DNA of 64,000 nt. Source: Sacculina carcini (lineage: Eukaryota > Arthropoda > Thecostraca > Sacculinidae). Location of the stretch: positions 7,217,749-7,281,748 of the forward strand of contig OU696586.1 of the NCBI GenBank assembly GCA_916048095.2, written 5' to 3'. This document shows, in pieces, positions 12,419 through 24,066 of the stretch. Numbering within the stretch: the first letter of the stretch is position 1; every line of letters begins with the position of its first letter. Below the pieces are notes generated by a model. It searched no databases, was not told the DNA's origin, and saw only the letters and a program-made list of their open reading frames with translations. The translations under genes were made by a program, and so were the position numbers.

Positions 12419-12675
12419 CGATTGTTTTAGTTGTGCCCTGTAAGTGAAGCTAAAGAGAGAGCGAGGCGGGCGGTACATCAAACAAAGCTCACCTCCAAAA
12501 CAAAGCTTACTCCCTGGCTCATGACACGTGTCAACATCGCCTGCAGCATATCTAACTGAATTTCCTCGAACGTCTCGAATCAATTGTAGTCTAGCAAATT
12601 TGAATTTGGTCAATCAAATTGCGCTTCAGAAGCAGCGACCAATCAGGGGCGCTGTGACATTTGGAAGAAGCGAAT
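12364..12675. repeat. CA-repeat/CCAAT direct repeat, distal copy
   Basis: This unit begins ATGCCGAATTGTTCAAGTGT and continues with a (CA)n run, GCTAAAGAGAGAGCGAGGC, ACACGTGTCAACATCGCC and GACCAATCAGGGGCGCTGTG, ending near GGAAGAAGCGAAT. It recurs at 13980-14284 with few changes and a shorter CA run. The proximal copy abuts a TATA box; this one is followed instead by ATTAAT-rich sequence and has no visible core promoter. Confidence 0.85.
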
Positions 12676-13979
12676 TAATTAATGCAGAATTAATGATATT
12701 AATGAATTTAATGCTTCTTTTTACCATTTTAAAGCAAATAATTCATGTATAAAGCTTCGTACACGGTTAAAACTGAATTATTTCTTGTCCACGGTCAACT
12801 TATTAGCGCAACTATTTGTTATTTTTAGCGCTTCCAAATCGCCAGTGAGGTGACAGTTGAAGCTCATGAAGCATGCAATTCTAGCACAAACGCGAATACT
12901 CAAAACGTCTTGTGGTTATCGAATGTAAAAAAGTGTCGAATGTCAAATAGTTATCGAATGTAAAAAATTACAAATTTTCCCCACAAAAATATGTTTCTCA
13001 TTATGCAGTGATTCTCACTACCCTTTTACGAGTCTAAGTGAAATTTTTGCAAAATTATAAAGGCAACTTTTTGGCGAAACTTTTATGATTTTTAGCGCAA
13101 CTTTTCTTTGTTTTTAGCGCACCAAAAGGTAACCCTGGTCATAAGACGGAATGTACCGTCTCTGAAAGTGTGATGTTTCTATAGATGTGTGTGTGTGTGT
13201 GTGTGCACGAATTGCTCACGAGTGCTCTCCGAGAACAGTGGCTCTATACGCTGACATTGATAAATTGGCTGATAGAGTTCCTCATAAAGTGAGCACACAC
13301 GTTACATATCTGCATTGTAATTGTAGTACATACTATAGCACATAATTGTATAGTACATAGTAAGTAGTACAGATCTGTGTTTTACGACTAATGCTAAATT
13401 TCTCATGTGAAATACAATAAAATGTTCTGATAACAATTAAGTTTAATATTAAATGTAAAATGAATAACATACATTCTGTTTCTAGCTGGGACAATTTTGA
13501 TTTCAGTTGGGACAAATGAAATTGTAAAGGTATATAATACTATTTAAGCAAAGGATGTTGGACATGGTGTGAACCTACAGATATATTTTCGAAACATTCT
13601 GATTATAAATGTACAAGGGATAAAACGTGGCAGAACACCAAATGGCGTGTAATATCGGTGTAATCCTGAAAATACCAGTCATATGCATATAATGTAACTG
13701 CAGAATCATTTACTAGGAATTATAGAGGTGACAGAATTTGTCGGTCGTTGTGTGGTGTGTGTGCACATTTGATATGATTACTTTTATAATTATTACTGTA
13801 TAATTTTGCATGATTCATGTGCGCGCCATCGATTGTTGATGTTTTTTGTCATGTAGTGTGCGCGCCAAAAGGCGTCATGCGTGTTATCCACACGCGAACA
13901 CAAATCGTTTCAAACGTGCCGAATTGTTCGACTCTATGCCACACACACACACACACACACACACAAACATCACTTCAAA
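12676..13979. other. Gene-free spacer between the direct repeats
   Basis: It holds a (GT)n microsatellite near 13184-13205, repeated TTTTTAGCGC words (12825-13115), short duplicated TTATCGAATGTAAAAAA words (12917-12968) and a second (CA)n run at 13940-13963. I see no credible coding frame. Confidence 0.5.
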
Positions 13980-14284
13980 CATGCCGAATTGTTCAAGTGT
14001 ATGCCACACACACACACACACACATACCGATTGTTTTAGTTGTGCCCTGTAAGTGAAGCTAAAGAGAGAGCGAGGCAGGCGGTACATCAAACAAAGCTCA
14101 CCTCCAAAACAAAGCTTACTCCCTGGCTCATGACACGTGTCAACATCGCCTGCAGCATATCTAACTGAATTTCCTCGAGCGTCTCGAATCAATTGTAGTC
14201 TATCAAATTTGAATTTGGTCAATCAAATTGCGTTTCAGAAGCAGCGACCAATCAGGGGCGCTGTGACATTTGGAAGAAGCGAAT
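13980..14284. repeat. CA-repeat/CCAAT direct repeat, proximal copy
   Basis: This is the near-identical partner of 12364-12675. It supplies the CCAAT box (14248-14252) that lies about 80 bp before the predicted transcription start at 14331, so one copy of this repeat forms the upstream part of a promoter. Confidence 0.85.
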
Positions 14285-14336
14285 ATTTGAACCCATAAAG
14301 TTATATATACATGTGTTAGGTGTTAACTTCAGTCAT
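14248..14336 (+). promoter_or_regulatory. Core promoter: CCAAT, TATA, TCAGT initiator
   Basis: CCAAT is at 14248-14252, TATATATA at 14302-14309 and an arthropod-type initiator TCAGT at 14329-14333. With A14331 as +1, the TATA box starts at -29 and CCAAT at about -83, which is textbook spacing. It points toward the Rep-helicase gene, whose coding region starts 4.5-4.8 kb downstream. The link to that gene rests on matching splice sites, not on a transcript. Confidence 0.6.
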
Positions 14337-14468
14337 TTTGGCAGCACCACTCTCTGCGTGTCTCTGTTACTGTGCGTTTCTCTCGCTACGTACTTTGTGT
14401 TTTGCCTGGTCGATCTACTATCAGCGGCAGATACAACGAGCGTTACTGCGCGACTGCTACACGATCTG
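14331..14468 (+). other. Predicted non-coding first exon
   Basis: From the initiator at 14331 to a strong 5' splice site (CTG/GTGAGT, GT at 14469), the sequence is CT-rich and contains no ATG, as expected of a 5' untranslated exon. The best acceptors downstream in the same orientation are TTGTTTTTCAG/AG (exon at 18730) and AATTTCAG/CA (exon at 19159). A frame crossing this exon from 14313 uses TTG and is not needed. Confidence 0.5.
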
Positions 14469-17400
14469 GTGAGTTTGATTGTTGTTATTAATTTTCATTT
14501 GTTTATTCTACAATAATCAAAATAAATAATAATTAAACTATAATACACAAATGCAGGTTTTTCAGATATATTTAAAAAATAAAAATATGAATATTTAATA
14601 CATATTGGTATTTATTGATTACGAGCTAACTAAGCTTACACGTAAGAAAAGTTGACCTGTACTGAATTTTTTCAGGAAAAATTAATTGGACATGTAAGAA
14701 TATCACGTTGATGTAAACATATTATATATTTAAAACATTTGTGCGCACTAAATGCTGCTAAACTCTTTGATATTGTATTTTGTCAATTATTATAGTATTG
14801 TGACACACACATATTCAACTTCTTTACAATTAATTCTGGTATTTCATACTGACTTTTACCAACTCTCTTGGAAACATAGAGATTGCCCATTTTCTTGAAC
14901 ACTACAGGATAGTTGCCTTGTCTATAAGGATAGTTAAGTTTTGAAAGAACTCCAGGGAGCCACTAGGCAGTGCTAGAGCTGTATGTCTAGGCCGCGGGCT
15001 GCCGACCCCCAGGTTAGGCTAGGTAGGATTAGTTTGTGTTACGTTAGTTCATGACAGGCTCAAATTGCTGAACACAATTTTGGGTATCCAGGTGCTGAAT
15101 GGATGCAGGATGCTGTATCAAACAGAGGGGTAGTTTGATAAAATTTCAAGTCATGTTTATGAATATTTGAGTCGGTAGGTCATTATTGGATACTTCAAAC
15201 AGATACCCGTGTCTAATCCAAGAACTAATTTGGAATATACTACTAGAAACAATTTCATTTTCAATATTTTTTTGAGTATGTCATATATATATATAATAAT
15301 TTTCTAATGTATTTCTTATATAATATTGCAGGTTTAAACTATACGCTAGATTGGCTTGAGTTAGGTTGAGTTAGATCATTGTAGGTTATATTGTTATGTA
15401 ATACTTAATACGGGTTACACAATCCTTTCGGATCATCATGCCCTGCCGTCTTGTGTATTGTATTAGAGAAATTGTGTATTGTGAAAGGCAAAATAAATGA
15501 TGATGTTGTCAATATAGCCAGGTATGTCAGCTAGAGGGTTAGTGCATGAGCAGAGAGTACTTGGTTATATCAATAAACTCGACGAATTAATTTTAAATTC
15601 TTCATTGATGAGCTTGACTACATACAAAACGCAAGCAAAACAGGTATTAAAAGAACTTCACATAGTGTCCAACTTGCTGGTAGTTAGTCATTAATAGATT
15701 CGGGAATTTTATGTTATCACATATAATTATTTTTTCATATATATAATAATCAACTAAATTCCGTCTTAAGTAAAAAATATATGTCTAAGAAATATATACG
15801 TGCGGGTATATATGTATGTCGTTAGATGAATGCTACAAGTGAAAATTATCTACAAAACAGTCCAAAATTCAAACATATGAAAATTGAATAGCTGATTTTG
15901 GGGTTTTTGACAACATATTTAGGCATTTTTCGCCGCATAATACAAACATAAAACGCCGAAAAATATCACATAAAATTCCCACTCTAGCCATTATTCAACT
16001 GATTCAGTTGTAAATCATTCAACCATTTGTTTCTCATTTGTGGTTGTTTACTATGGTGCAGCGGTCCATATAACAATTGTTTATATTTTTTGTCCCTAGA
16101 TGGTACCATATCTTATCTCGAAAATTCTACAAATAGACTTGAAGTATATTTTTGCTAAATAAGGAAATAGAAATAATTTTCCCCTGCGCGATCATACATT
16201 ACATTCACATTGAAAATATTAACATTCTTGCTTTTTGTTTTGCGAACGGTTTGCCTACAATTGTATATTTACGCCATGCTACTTCCCGCGTGTTTGTGGC
16301 TGGTTGCCACGGAAACGCATCGCTGGTTGCTGTACACCACACTTGAGGTGTTACTTTTCTACAATAATAATAATTCGGCTAGACTATGACAAATTAATGC
16401 TTTTTTCACATATTAAAATACTATCAATAGTAAATTCATATTTAGAAATATTTGTAATTCTTGATTTCTGCTCAGATTGTTCAACTCACGGTTTGATTCA
16501 AAACCTGTTATTTGTGCAATTACTTAATTGAGTTAGTGTCCCGCCTATTTTGTTTCGACTGCGTATTTTATACGGCAAATTCAAATTTTAACTGGACAGT
16601 GTACTTTCACACGGTACCATATTATTTTATCATTTTCAAGTATTAAGTTAATGAGCATTATAAATTTAACAAAAAATCTACCTATACGTTCCTGTGCAAT
16701 GTTTTACATTTACTCTTCATAGTTTGAGTTCTACTTTTACTCTGTTGTAACAATTAATTTTATTAATATTTTATGAAACACATGAAGTTTCTATAAATAT
16801 ATACAACTAAAATTGTATTTATTTAGTATGCCTGTGTTTGTAATTCGATAAATTCGATTATTTGATTCGAAATTCGATTATTCGATAAATTTTCTGTCAT
16901 GAGTAAACAACTAACCACTACAATTTTGAAATAATAATTGTATTGTACTAGGTATAGATTATGGCAAATTCTATGTGTACACTATGAGAGTATCAAATGA
17001 AGTGATGGCATTCTCCTGGAGAAAATGTCTCAGCTCCTTCTGAAGAAAAGTTTGTCTAAGTTTTTGGTAGTGGAAAAACTCGGCACCGCGCTGCACTGGT
17101 GGATCCAGTAGATGTTTTCTATAGAATTAGCTGATTTAAGCATTATCGAAAAAAACGTTACATAATGATTGATGACTGATCGTTGCATGACTGATCGCTC
17201 CCAAATTTGAGCCCCTCCCCCCATATTTTTTCAGCTCTTTCTAAAATTGCAATCTGGATCCGTCACAGTATCGCTGTAATTTCAATTGCAGTTCACAACA
17301 CCACACTTCGGAATTTCGTAGGCACATAAGCAATAGTGACCAATAAATGTAGGCGGTAACACATAACACACGTTCTACACAGCAACAAGTGAAACAGCAC

Positions 17401-17744
17401 TACTGCAAAAACACAGATCAACTGTCAATTGATGACCAGTATGATGCTGACGCAATTTCGGTCTCACTGTTTCCCTCGACCAATTATAATTGAGCGTTTG
17501 CACGCGTCAACCTGAATACAACACCTGCTTAATGAAGAGAGACACGATTGCCACAAACTGTCTACGCCACAAAACAGTGTCTGTGATAGTTTATTAGGTC
17601 CCGCTGGCTGACTCAAGCGTCGGGTCGTTCGCGTCCTGTATAGGCAACAATTGCTCGATGCTGTGGGGACCGACCGTTTTGCACTAAACCGTCAAGTTAA
17701 CGTAAGCTAAATAGGCTCCGCCCACCGGATTAGCCCAGGTCAAC

Positions 17745-17779
17745 GCCACCTAGACTACCTGTCTAGATATCTAGGTGGC
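17745..17779. repeat. Inverted repeat with alternative pairings
   Basis: GCCACCTAGA (17745-17754) pairs with TCTAGGTGGC (17770-17779), and the match extends outward to 12 of 13 bases. Inside, CTAGAC pairs with GTCTAG around TACCT, which competes with the outer stem. Its function is unknown. It may be the edge of an old foldback or MITE. Confidence 0.6.
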
Positions 17780-18391
17780 ATTGTCCAGGCGCGCCGAGAG
17801 GGATGGGGCTCCGCTCAGTACGGAAAGAAATTTGTGAGCCGTCATTGCAGAGAATGAGTGCAACGCTTCTATTTCTCTGCGCGTTGCTTAGAATTTAGTG
17901 AATTTCAAGGCGTAAATTAGCCTAGATTGTTCTTGTCGTTTTGAGATGATCGTTCGAGCCTTTTTCTAAACATGATTTATATGGCTCTTTGGCGTGTTTT
18001 AGACAGTCTGGAAAATACAAATATATGTTTATTGATTAATAATATAACCCTATTAAAACCTTAGACATTCATTGCTTCACTTTTAATTGGAAATATGCTG
18101 GTTTGGCTAGATTTTATGTACTGGGATTCCGATGTTCTTCAATGTACTCATTCAAAAATTACGTTCCGACAAAGAACAACTTTTCAAAGATGATCAACGT
18201 TCTTCTAGTGTGCAATTTTTAATGTTTTTGAAATATTTGTATTTATTTCGATTTTTGTCTCGCCGACAAAACAAAAAGAATTCTAATACCTAAGTAACAT
18301 TTATTATTGCAATATTACTTTTGAAGGTTATATTTATCAAAGCTAATCAGCGCACTGTTCCAGTGTTTTTTTTGACAAATGCCTTTTCGTT

Positions 18392-18470
18392 GTTAGGTTA
18401 GGTTGGTTAAGTTAGGTTATGCTGGTTAGTTTAGGTCTGGTTGGGTTGGTTAGGTTAGGTTAGGTTAGTT
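18392..18470 (+). repeat. Degenerate TTAGG-type interstitial repeat
   Basis: GTTAGGTTAGGTT and its variants (GGTTGGTTAAG, GGTCTGGTTGGG) fill this block. TTAGG is the ancestral insect telomere repeat, and degenerate interstitial copies are common in insect genomes. Confidence 0.7.
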
Positions 18471-18729
18471 ACACTTTCCGCCGTTAGAGAGCGCCAGTAT
18501 CGCATTGAACAGAACGCGCCTGTTAGCTCCGTCTCCGTTTTGATTAGCGCACTTTGGAGCGATTCGCAAATAGGATAGTGCCGATGCTGTGATATGCGGA
18601 ATAACTACTAGAAACAAACCACTTTATGAATATTATATGAATACTATATTTAAAACTTGAAATTTCTTTACATGTATAACATATTGTTTGTGTCTATTTA
18701 GTTTGTGTACATTTGCAATTGTTTTTCAG

Positions 18730-18897
18730 AGCTGCAGTCACCGCAAACTGCGCACCAGTCACTGCACATGTTGCACTTAGGTTCGATGTTCATGGCAACA
18801 AGGTTTGTGGAACTTTTCCAATATCTACAAATACTGTTTCTGAATAACGCCAATGAAACCAATAAAAATTCACGACAATGTTTTACGCTCATTAAAC
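18730..18897 (+). other. Predicted second exon of the Rep-helicase gene
   Basis: It is bounded by a pyrimidine-rich acceptor (TTGTTTTTCAG, AG at 18728-18729) and a strong donor (AAC/GTAAGT, GT at 18898). It contains ATGs at 18768, 18786 and 18792 in one frame and at 18853 in another. Only the 18853 frame continues into the helicase frame after splicing to 19159. The other three lead into a frame that stops soon after an A10 run (19170-19179). Confidence 0.5.
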
Positions 18898-19073
18898 GTA
18901 AGTCATTATTGCGCTAATGCATTTTATAATACTTTTTGTCACATATGTCCATTACTAAATTATCACAAGTCAATTTTTAGCGCATTCCGCATATGTATAT
19001 ACATTTCACCAATGCTCTGCGAAGAGAATATATCGAATACAGTAATATTCCATACACAGAATATAAGCAATAT

Positions 19074-19104
<31 letters not shown>

Positions 19105-22100
19105 CGCATATACGCATATTTAAGCATATACGCACATTCGCATATATATGAATTTCAGCAATGCCCCGTAAAAAAAAAATCAGCGTTCACTCCAAAAAAG
19201 AGGAGATCGAGCGGGGATGTTGAATCGTCGGACGATCAGCGGCCGGGGCCATCCAATGTGGAGTCTGGCGGCGCACAGCTGCCAATTGACGACGAGCAAC
19301 CTGGGCCGTCCACGCTGTCATCTGATGACCAACGACGACGACAGCGGGCGGCTCAGCGCATGGCAGCTGTGCGTCGACTTGAAACACCTGAACAGGCCGC
19401 CAAACGCCGCAGGGACAACGCTGAGCGGACTGCGGCCGCTCGACGCGGCGAATCGGTGGCCGAGGCCGAGCAGCGGCGTCAACTTAATGCCGAGCGGACT
19501 GCTGCTGCTCGGCAAAATGAGACGGAGCAGGATGCCGAGCAGCGACGAAACACCGACGCCCAGCGGACTGCTGCTGCTCGGCAAAATGAGACGGAGCAGG
19601 ATGCCGAGCAGCGACGAAACACCAATGCCGAGCGGACTGCTGCTGCTCGGCAAAATCAGACGGAGCAGGATGCCGAGCAGCGACGAAACACCAATGCCCA
19701 GCGGACTGCTGCTGCTCGGCAAAATGAGACGGAGCAGGATGCCGAACAGCGACGAAACACCGACGCCCAGCGGACTGCTGCTGCTCGGCAAAATGAGACC
19801 GAGGAAGAGGCCGAGCAGCGGCGAAACACCAACGCCCAGCGGACGTCCGATAGTAGAGCCAATGAAGACCCAGAAGCCACAGCACAGAGACAGTTGCGAG
19901 ACAGGCTACACCGCATTGAAATTGAACTTCGTCCTTTCCGTCCTGAGCAATGGAGGTTAGCTGCATTCAATTACAACCCCAATTATCCATATGAAGCACA
20001 ACCTCTTCTATCGATAGGGTGTATGTCCGTGACGTGTGGTTTTTGTGCTGCACGTAAGTGGTTCGATGAGACACCGGGAATGTGTTGTCACCGCGGGAAA
20101 ATCAGGCTGGCTCTTGTCGCTGATCCACCACAACCTTTGCGAGATCTTCTCTCAGGTACGTGTGCCAAATCAAGGCATTTCTTAGCAAACATTCAAAAGT
20201 ACAACAATTGTTTTCAGATGACATCGTTCGGCGCAAATATTGTTCACGAAGGTGGGTATATGCCCACATTCAAGGTTCAAGGACAGATTCACCACAGGAT
20301 TGGCTCATTGTTACCTTCTAATGATGACAGTGCTCGGTATTTGCAAGTGTATTTCATCGGAGGTGATCAGGTTCAAGCGCAGACCCGATGCAATCTAAAT
20401 CAAGGCGTAAGACAAGACATTGTGCTTGACTTGCAGGAAATGCTACACACACACAATTCGTATATTCAAAGTTTTAAGTCTGCAATAGAGAGGGCACCGG
20501 CAACAGACTTTCGAATTGTAATTGATCCCAATAAGCGACCAGCCAATGAACATTCTGGTAGATTCAATATCCCCCAGTGTAACGAGGTGGCAATAATAAT
20601 GAGAGACGGGCAATTTGGTAAGAGAGACATTGTGTTGCACTCTAGGCAATCTACACTGACGCGCGTTTGTGAGACACACCGTTCATATGATACGCTGCAA
20701 TATCCTTTACTGTTCGTTTATGGTCAAGATGGTTACCAAATTGATATTCCCCAATTCGGTACAAATAAAACAGTATCATGTATGGATTATTATTCATATC
20801 ACTTTATGATCAGGGACGGCAATTTCAACGCGTTGCATAAAAGCCGGAATCTTTTTCACCAATTTGTAGTCGACATGTATGCCAAAGTTGAATCAGAGAG
20901 ATTGCTCTATATCAGGAACAACCAAACCAAACTCAGAGTAGAATCATACATTCATTTGAGAGATCACATGAACAATGACGGCGACACCAGGGATATTGGC
21001 CAGATATGTATTTTGCCATCCACATTCACTGGTAGTCCGCGGTATATGCACGAAAGAACTCAGGATGCTATGACCTATGTCCGCAACTTTGGTAAGCCCG
21101 ACTTATTCATCACATTCACTTCCAACCCGAAATGTACTGAAATTCAACGTGAGCTGATTCCCGGTCAAAAACATGGTGATAGGCAAGATCTTATTGCTAG
21201 AGTATATCGTTTGAAGCTGTTAAAACTGATGGATCTTATAAAAAAGTCACAAATCTTTGGAGATGTAAGGTGCTACATGTACACAATTGAGTGGCAGAAA
21301 CGTGGATTACCTCATTGTCATATATTGCTATGGCTAAAAACTAAAATCAATCCTAACCAAATTGATGCTGTGATATCGGCAGAGCTGCCTGATCCCGATA
21401 ATGACCCAGTACTCGCTGATATTGTTAAGAGACACATGGTGCACGGTCCATGTGGCAGTCTCAATCCGAATTCACCATGTATGAAAGATGGTCGTTGCAC
21501 TAAAAACTATCCCAAGCAGTTTCAGACGTCTACCCATTTCAGTGATGACGGGTATCCCTCGTACAGAAGAAGGTCTACTGAAGATGGAGGTTGCCAAACG
21601 GCAGTTGGCGTGTTTGCGGTAGACAATAGGTGGGTGGTTCCTTATTGCCCGTTACTTTCAAGAGCATTTGATGCTCACATCAATGTCGAGTTTTGCAATT
21701 CTGTCAAGTCCATTAAGTACGTGTGCAAGTACATTAACAAGGGTTCAGATGCTGCCATGTTTGCTCTGCAACATGATAACGCTCATGACGAAGTGTTGCA
21801 GTATGAATTGGGCAGATATTTGAGTACGAATGAGGCTTTCTGGCGTATATTTGGGTTCCCCATTCATGAAAGACATCCTGCCATTCAACAGCTTGCTGTG
21901 CATCTTGAAAATGGCCAAAGAGTGTTTTTCACAAGTCAAACCGCCGAACAAATAGCTAACAATCCAAAACAGACCACTCTCACAGCATTCTTTGCACTTT
22001 GCCAACGTGACGATTTTGCTCGAACTCTCTTGTACCATCAGGTTCCGTCCTATTACACGTGGATCAAAAACCAATGGCAAAGGCGTAAGAAAGGTGTAGA

Positions 22101-24066
22101 CGTTGAAGAATTCCCAGGCATCAAATTTGACTCGACGATTGGCAGAGTTTATGCTGTGCATCCTAATCACAGGGAGTGCTTCTTTTTGAGAATGCTTCTA
22201 CATGTTGTCAAAGGGCCGACCTCGTTTTCTTGCCTGAGAACTGTCAATGGCCAGGAGCTTGAGACATACAGAGAAGCGTGCCTGCAGCTGAACTTGCTTG
22301 AAGACGACACTCAGTGGGATAACACATTGTCAGAGGCTGCACTTTCCCGTATGCCTTCAACCTTGAGAAAACTGTTTGCCATCATGCTACACAACTGCCA
22401 GATTAGCAATCCTCTCGAGCTGTGGCAAAAGTATAAGGATGATATGTCGGAGGATTACAGATACAGAGTACAGTTGCTCATACCCGGCCAGCATGTTGGT
22501 TTCACGGATGAGATATACAATTTTGCACTGGTTGATATTGATAGCCATATTATTTCAATGGGGGGCCAAAGACTGACCTCATTCGGTCTTCCTGAGGCAC
22601 TAACCGATGCAGACACAACACTGCATCCTAATGTTTTGCGGGAGACGTCCTACGATATCACGTCACTGACATCATTCATTGACGATAATGTCCCCAGGCT
22701 GCTTCCTCAGCAACGATCTGCCTATACGGCAATCATTGATGATGTCACCCACAAAAGAGGTGGACTGTATTTCATTGATGCGCCTGGGGGAACAGGCAAA
22801 ACGTTTGTCATCAATCTTTTGCTGGCTACAGTTCGTCAAAGGAGAAACATTGCTGTGGCGGTGGCAAGTTCGGGAATCGCTGCCACATTGTTGCCTGGTG
22901 GTCGCACCGCCCACACGACTTTCAAAATTCCAATTAATCTCGACACAAATGATGAACCAGTATGCAATATCAGTAAGAACTCAGAGACGGCGGAGCTCTT
23001 AAAAAGATGCGCACTGATCATCTGGGACGAAGCGACAATGTCTCACAAAAAGTCTCTCGAGGCAGTCAACAGGACATTGATGGATATACGCGACTCAAAT
23101 ATGTTGATGGGAGGCATCACAGTAGTGTTGGCCGGTGATTTTCGGCAAATATTACCCGTTGTTCCTCGAGGAACGAAAGCTGACGAGATTTCAGCATGTC
23201 TCAAATCGTCCATTCTCTGGAGACACGTGAAAATCATGCAATTCTCCACAAATATGAGAGCGCAATTACACGGGGACCACATGGCTGAAGCTTTTGCAAC
23301 AACATTGTTACAACTCGGAGAAGGTGAGCTAGGCGTGAGTGAAGAAGGGTGTGTTCAAACTGGTTCTTTTGGTACACCTGTGTCATCGGTCAATCAACTC
23401 GTCAACACTGTCTTTCCCACTGTGACCACAAACTACACCGACACCGACTGGCTGTGCGAGCGAGCGATTTTGGCGCCCAAAAACTCGACAGTCAACGAAA
23501 TAAATGAAAACTTGATGAGACGTTTGCCAGGCGCCGAATTCACGTTCACATCAATCGATTGTGTCGTGCACGAGTCTGAGGCAGTTAATTATCCTGTAGA
23601 ATTTCTCAACTCTCTCGATATTCCTGGACTTCCTTCTCACAAACTTACTTTGAAGGTAGGTTCACCAATTATGCTTCTGAGAAACCTCTCACAACCTGAG
23701 CTTTGCAATGGCACCAGACTTGTCGTAAAAAATCTCACCAGGAATGTTATTGAGGCCAAAATAATTACAGGATCAGGAAAAGGACAGTGTGTTTTCATTC
23801 CTCGAATACCACTTATCCCATCGAATACTCCGTTCGAGTTCAAACGCATTCAATTTCCAGTGCGCTTATCCTTTGCCATGTCCATAAACAAATCGCAGGG
23901 ACAAACACTAAAGGTATGTGGACTACAATTGGAAGAGGGTTGTTTTTCTCATGGTCAACTGTACGTTGCGGCTTCACGAGTTGGCAGTCAGAGTTATTTA
24001 CACGTTTATGCTCCAGGAAACATGACCAACAATGTAGTGTACACAGAAGTTTTAAGGCAAATATAA
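18853..24066 (+). CDS. Helitron Rep-helicase (rolling-circle transposase), copy 1
   Basis: This is the replication initiator and PIF1-like helicase of an autonomous Helitron, which nicks and rejoins DNA by an HUH-type Rep domain and unwinds it. Numbering is from ATG 18853 (1737 codons as read). Residues 16-102 are probably a 261-nt intron (18898-19158, GTAAGT to TTTCAG), so the likely protein is about 1650 aa, within the family range. Residues about 177-334 are charged 23-residue repeats. A Cys-rich segment follows (C-x-S-V-T-C-G-F-C then CC, about 390-419). The HUH motif [10 protein letters not shown] has H821 and H823. The twin catalytic tyrosines are Y956 and Y960 in YVCKYINKG. Helicase motifs are GGTGKT (1312-1317), WDEA with D1392 and E1393, GDFRQILPV (1428-1436), NMR (about 1467), INKSQGQTL (1678-1686) and [10 protein letters not shown] (about 1701). 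No OTU, RPA or endonuclease domain follows. All key residues are present, so it may be active. Confidence 0.93.
18898..19158 (+). other. In-frame, stop-free intron inside the long ORF
   Basis: The interval starts GTAAGT and ends AATTTCAG, is exactly 87 codons long and has no stop, so the open frame runs through it. Its translation is low-complexity (runs of I and Y from a (TA)n tract at about 19078-19104) and unlike any Helitron protein. Splicing would join AAC to CAA in phase 0. Confidence 0.65.
19423..19850 (+). repeat. 69-bp coding minisatellite in the Rep-helicase N-terminus
   Basis: Units of exactly 69 bp recur at 19423, 19492, 19561, 19630, 19699, 19768 and 19837 (first and last diverged). 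They encode a 23-residue repeat with core [19 protein letters not shown]. The charge pattern suggests helix or coiled coil. Related Arg/Glu/Ala-rich repeats are common at the N-termini of arthropod Helitron proteins. Several antisense frames across it are shadows. Confidence 0.85.

Larger units (their letters stand above)
14469..18729 (+). other. Predicted long first intron, gene-free
   Basis: 4.3 kb of AT-rich sequence lies between the predicted donor (14469) and acceptor (18728-18729). It holds a possible LINE-type 3' tail near 15419-15500 that ends in AATAAATGATGATG, a 13-bp-stem hairpin at 17742-17782, and degenerate TTAGG-type repeats at 18392-18470. Short open frames at 16152-16531 and 17030-17224 lack family resemblance. 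Confidence 0.4.

Noticed and set aside
19217-19970. Several overlapping frames (plus 19217-19960; minus 19318-19791, 19484-19966, 19656-19970) and the same set at +36,974
   Set aside because: They are shadows of the 69-bp coding repeat, which stays open in several frames because the unit is a multiple of three. The helicase frame alone links to conserved domains.
18853-24066. A viral or cellular PIF1 helicase
   Set aside because: The HUH motif and YxxxY tyrosines upstream of the helicase, in one polypeptide, are specific to Helitron Rep-helicases.
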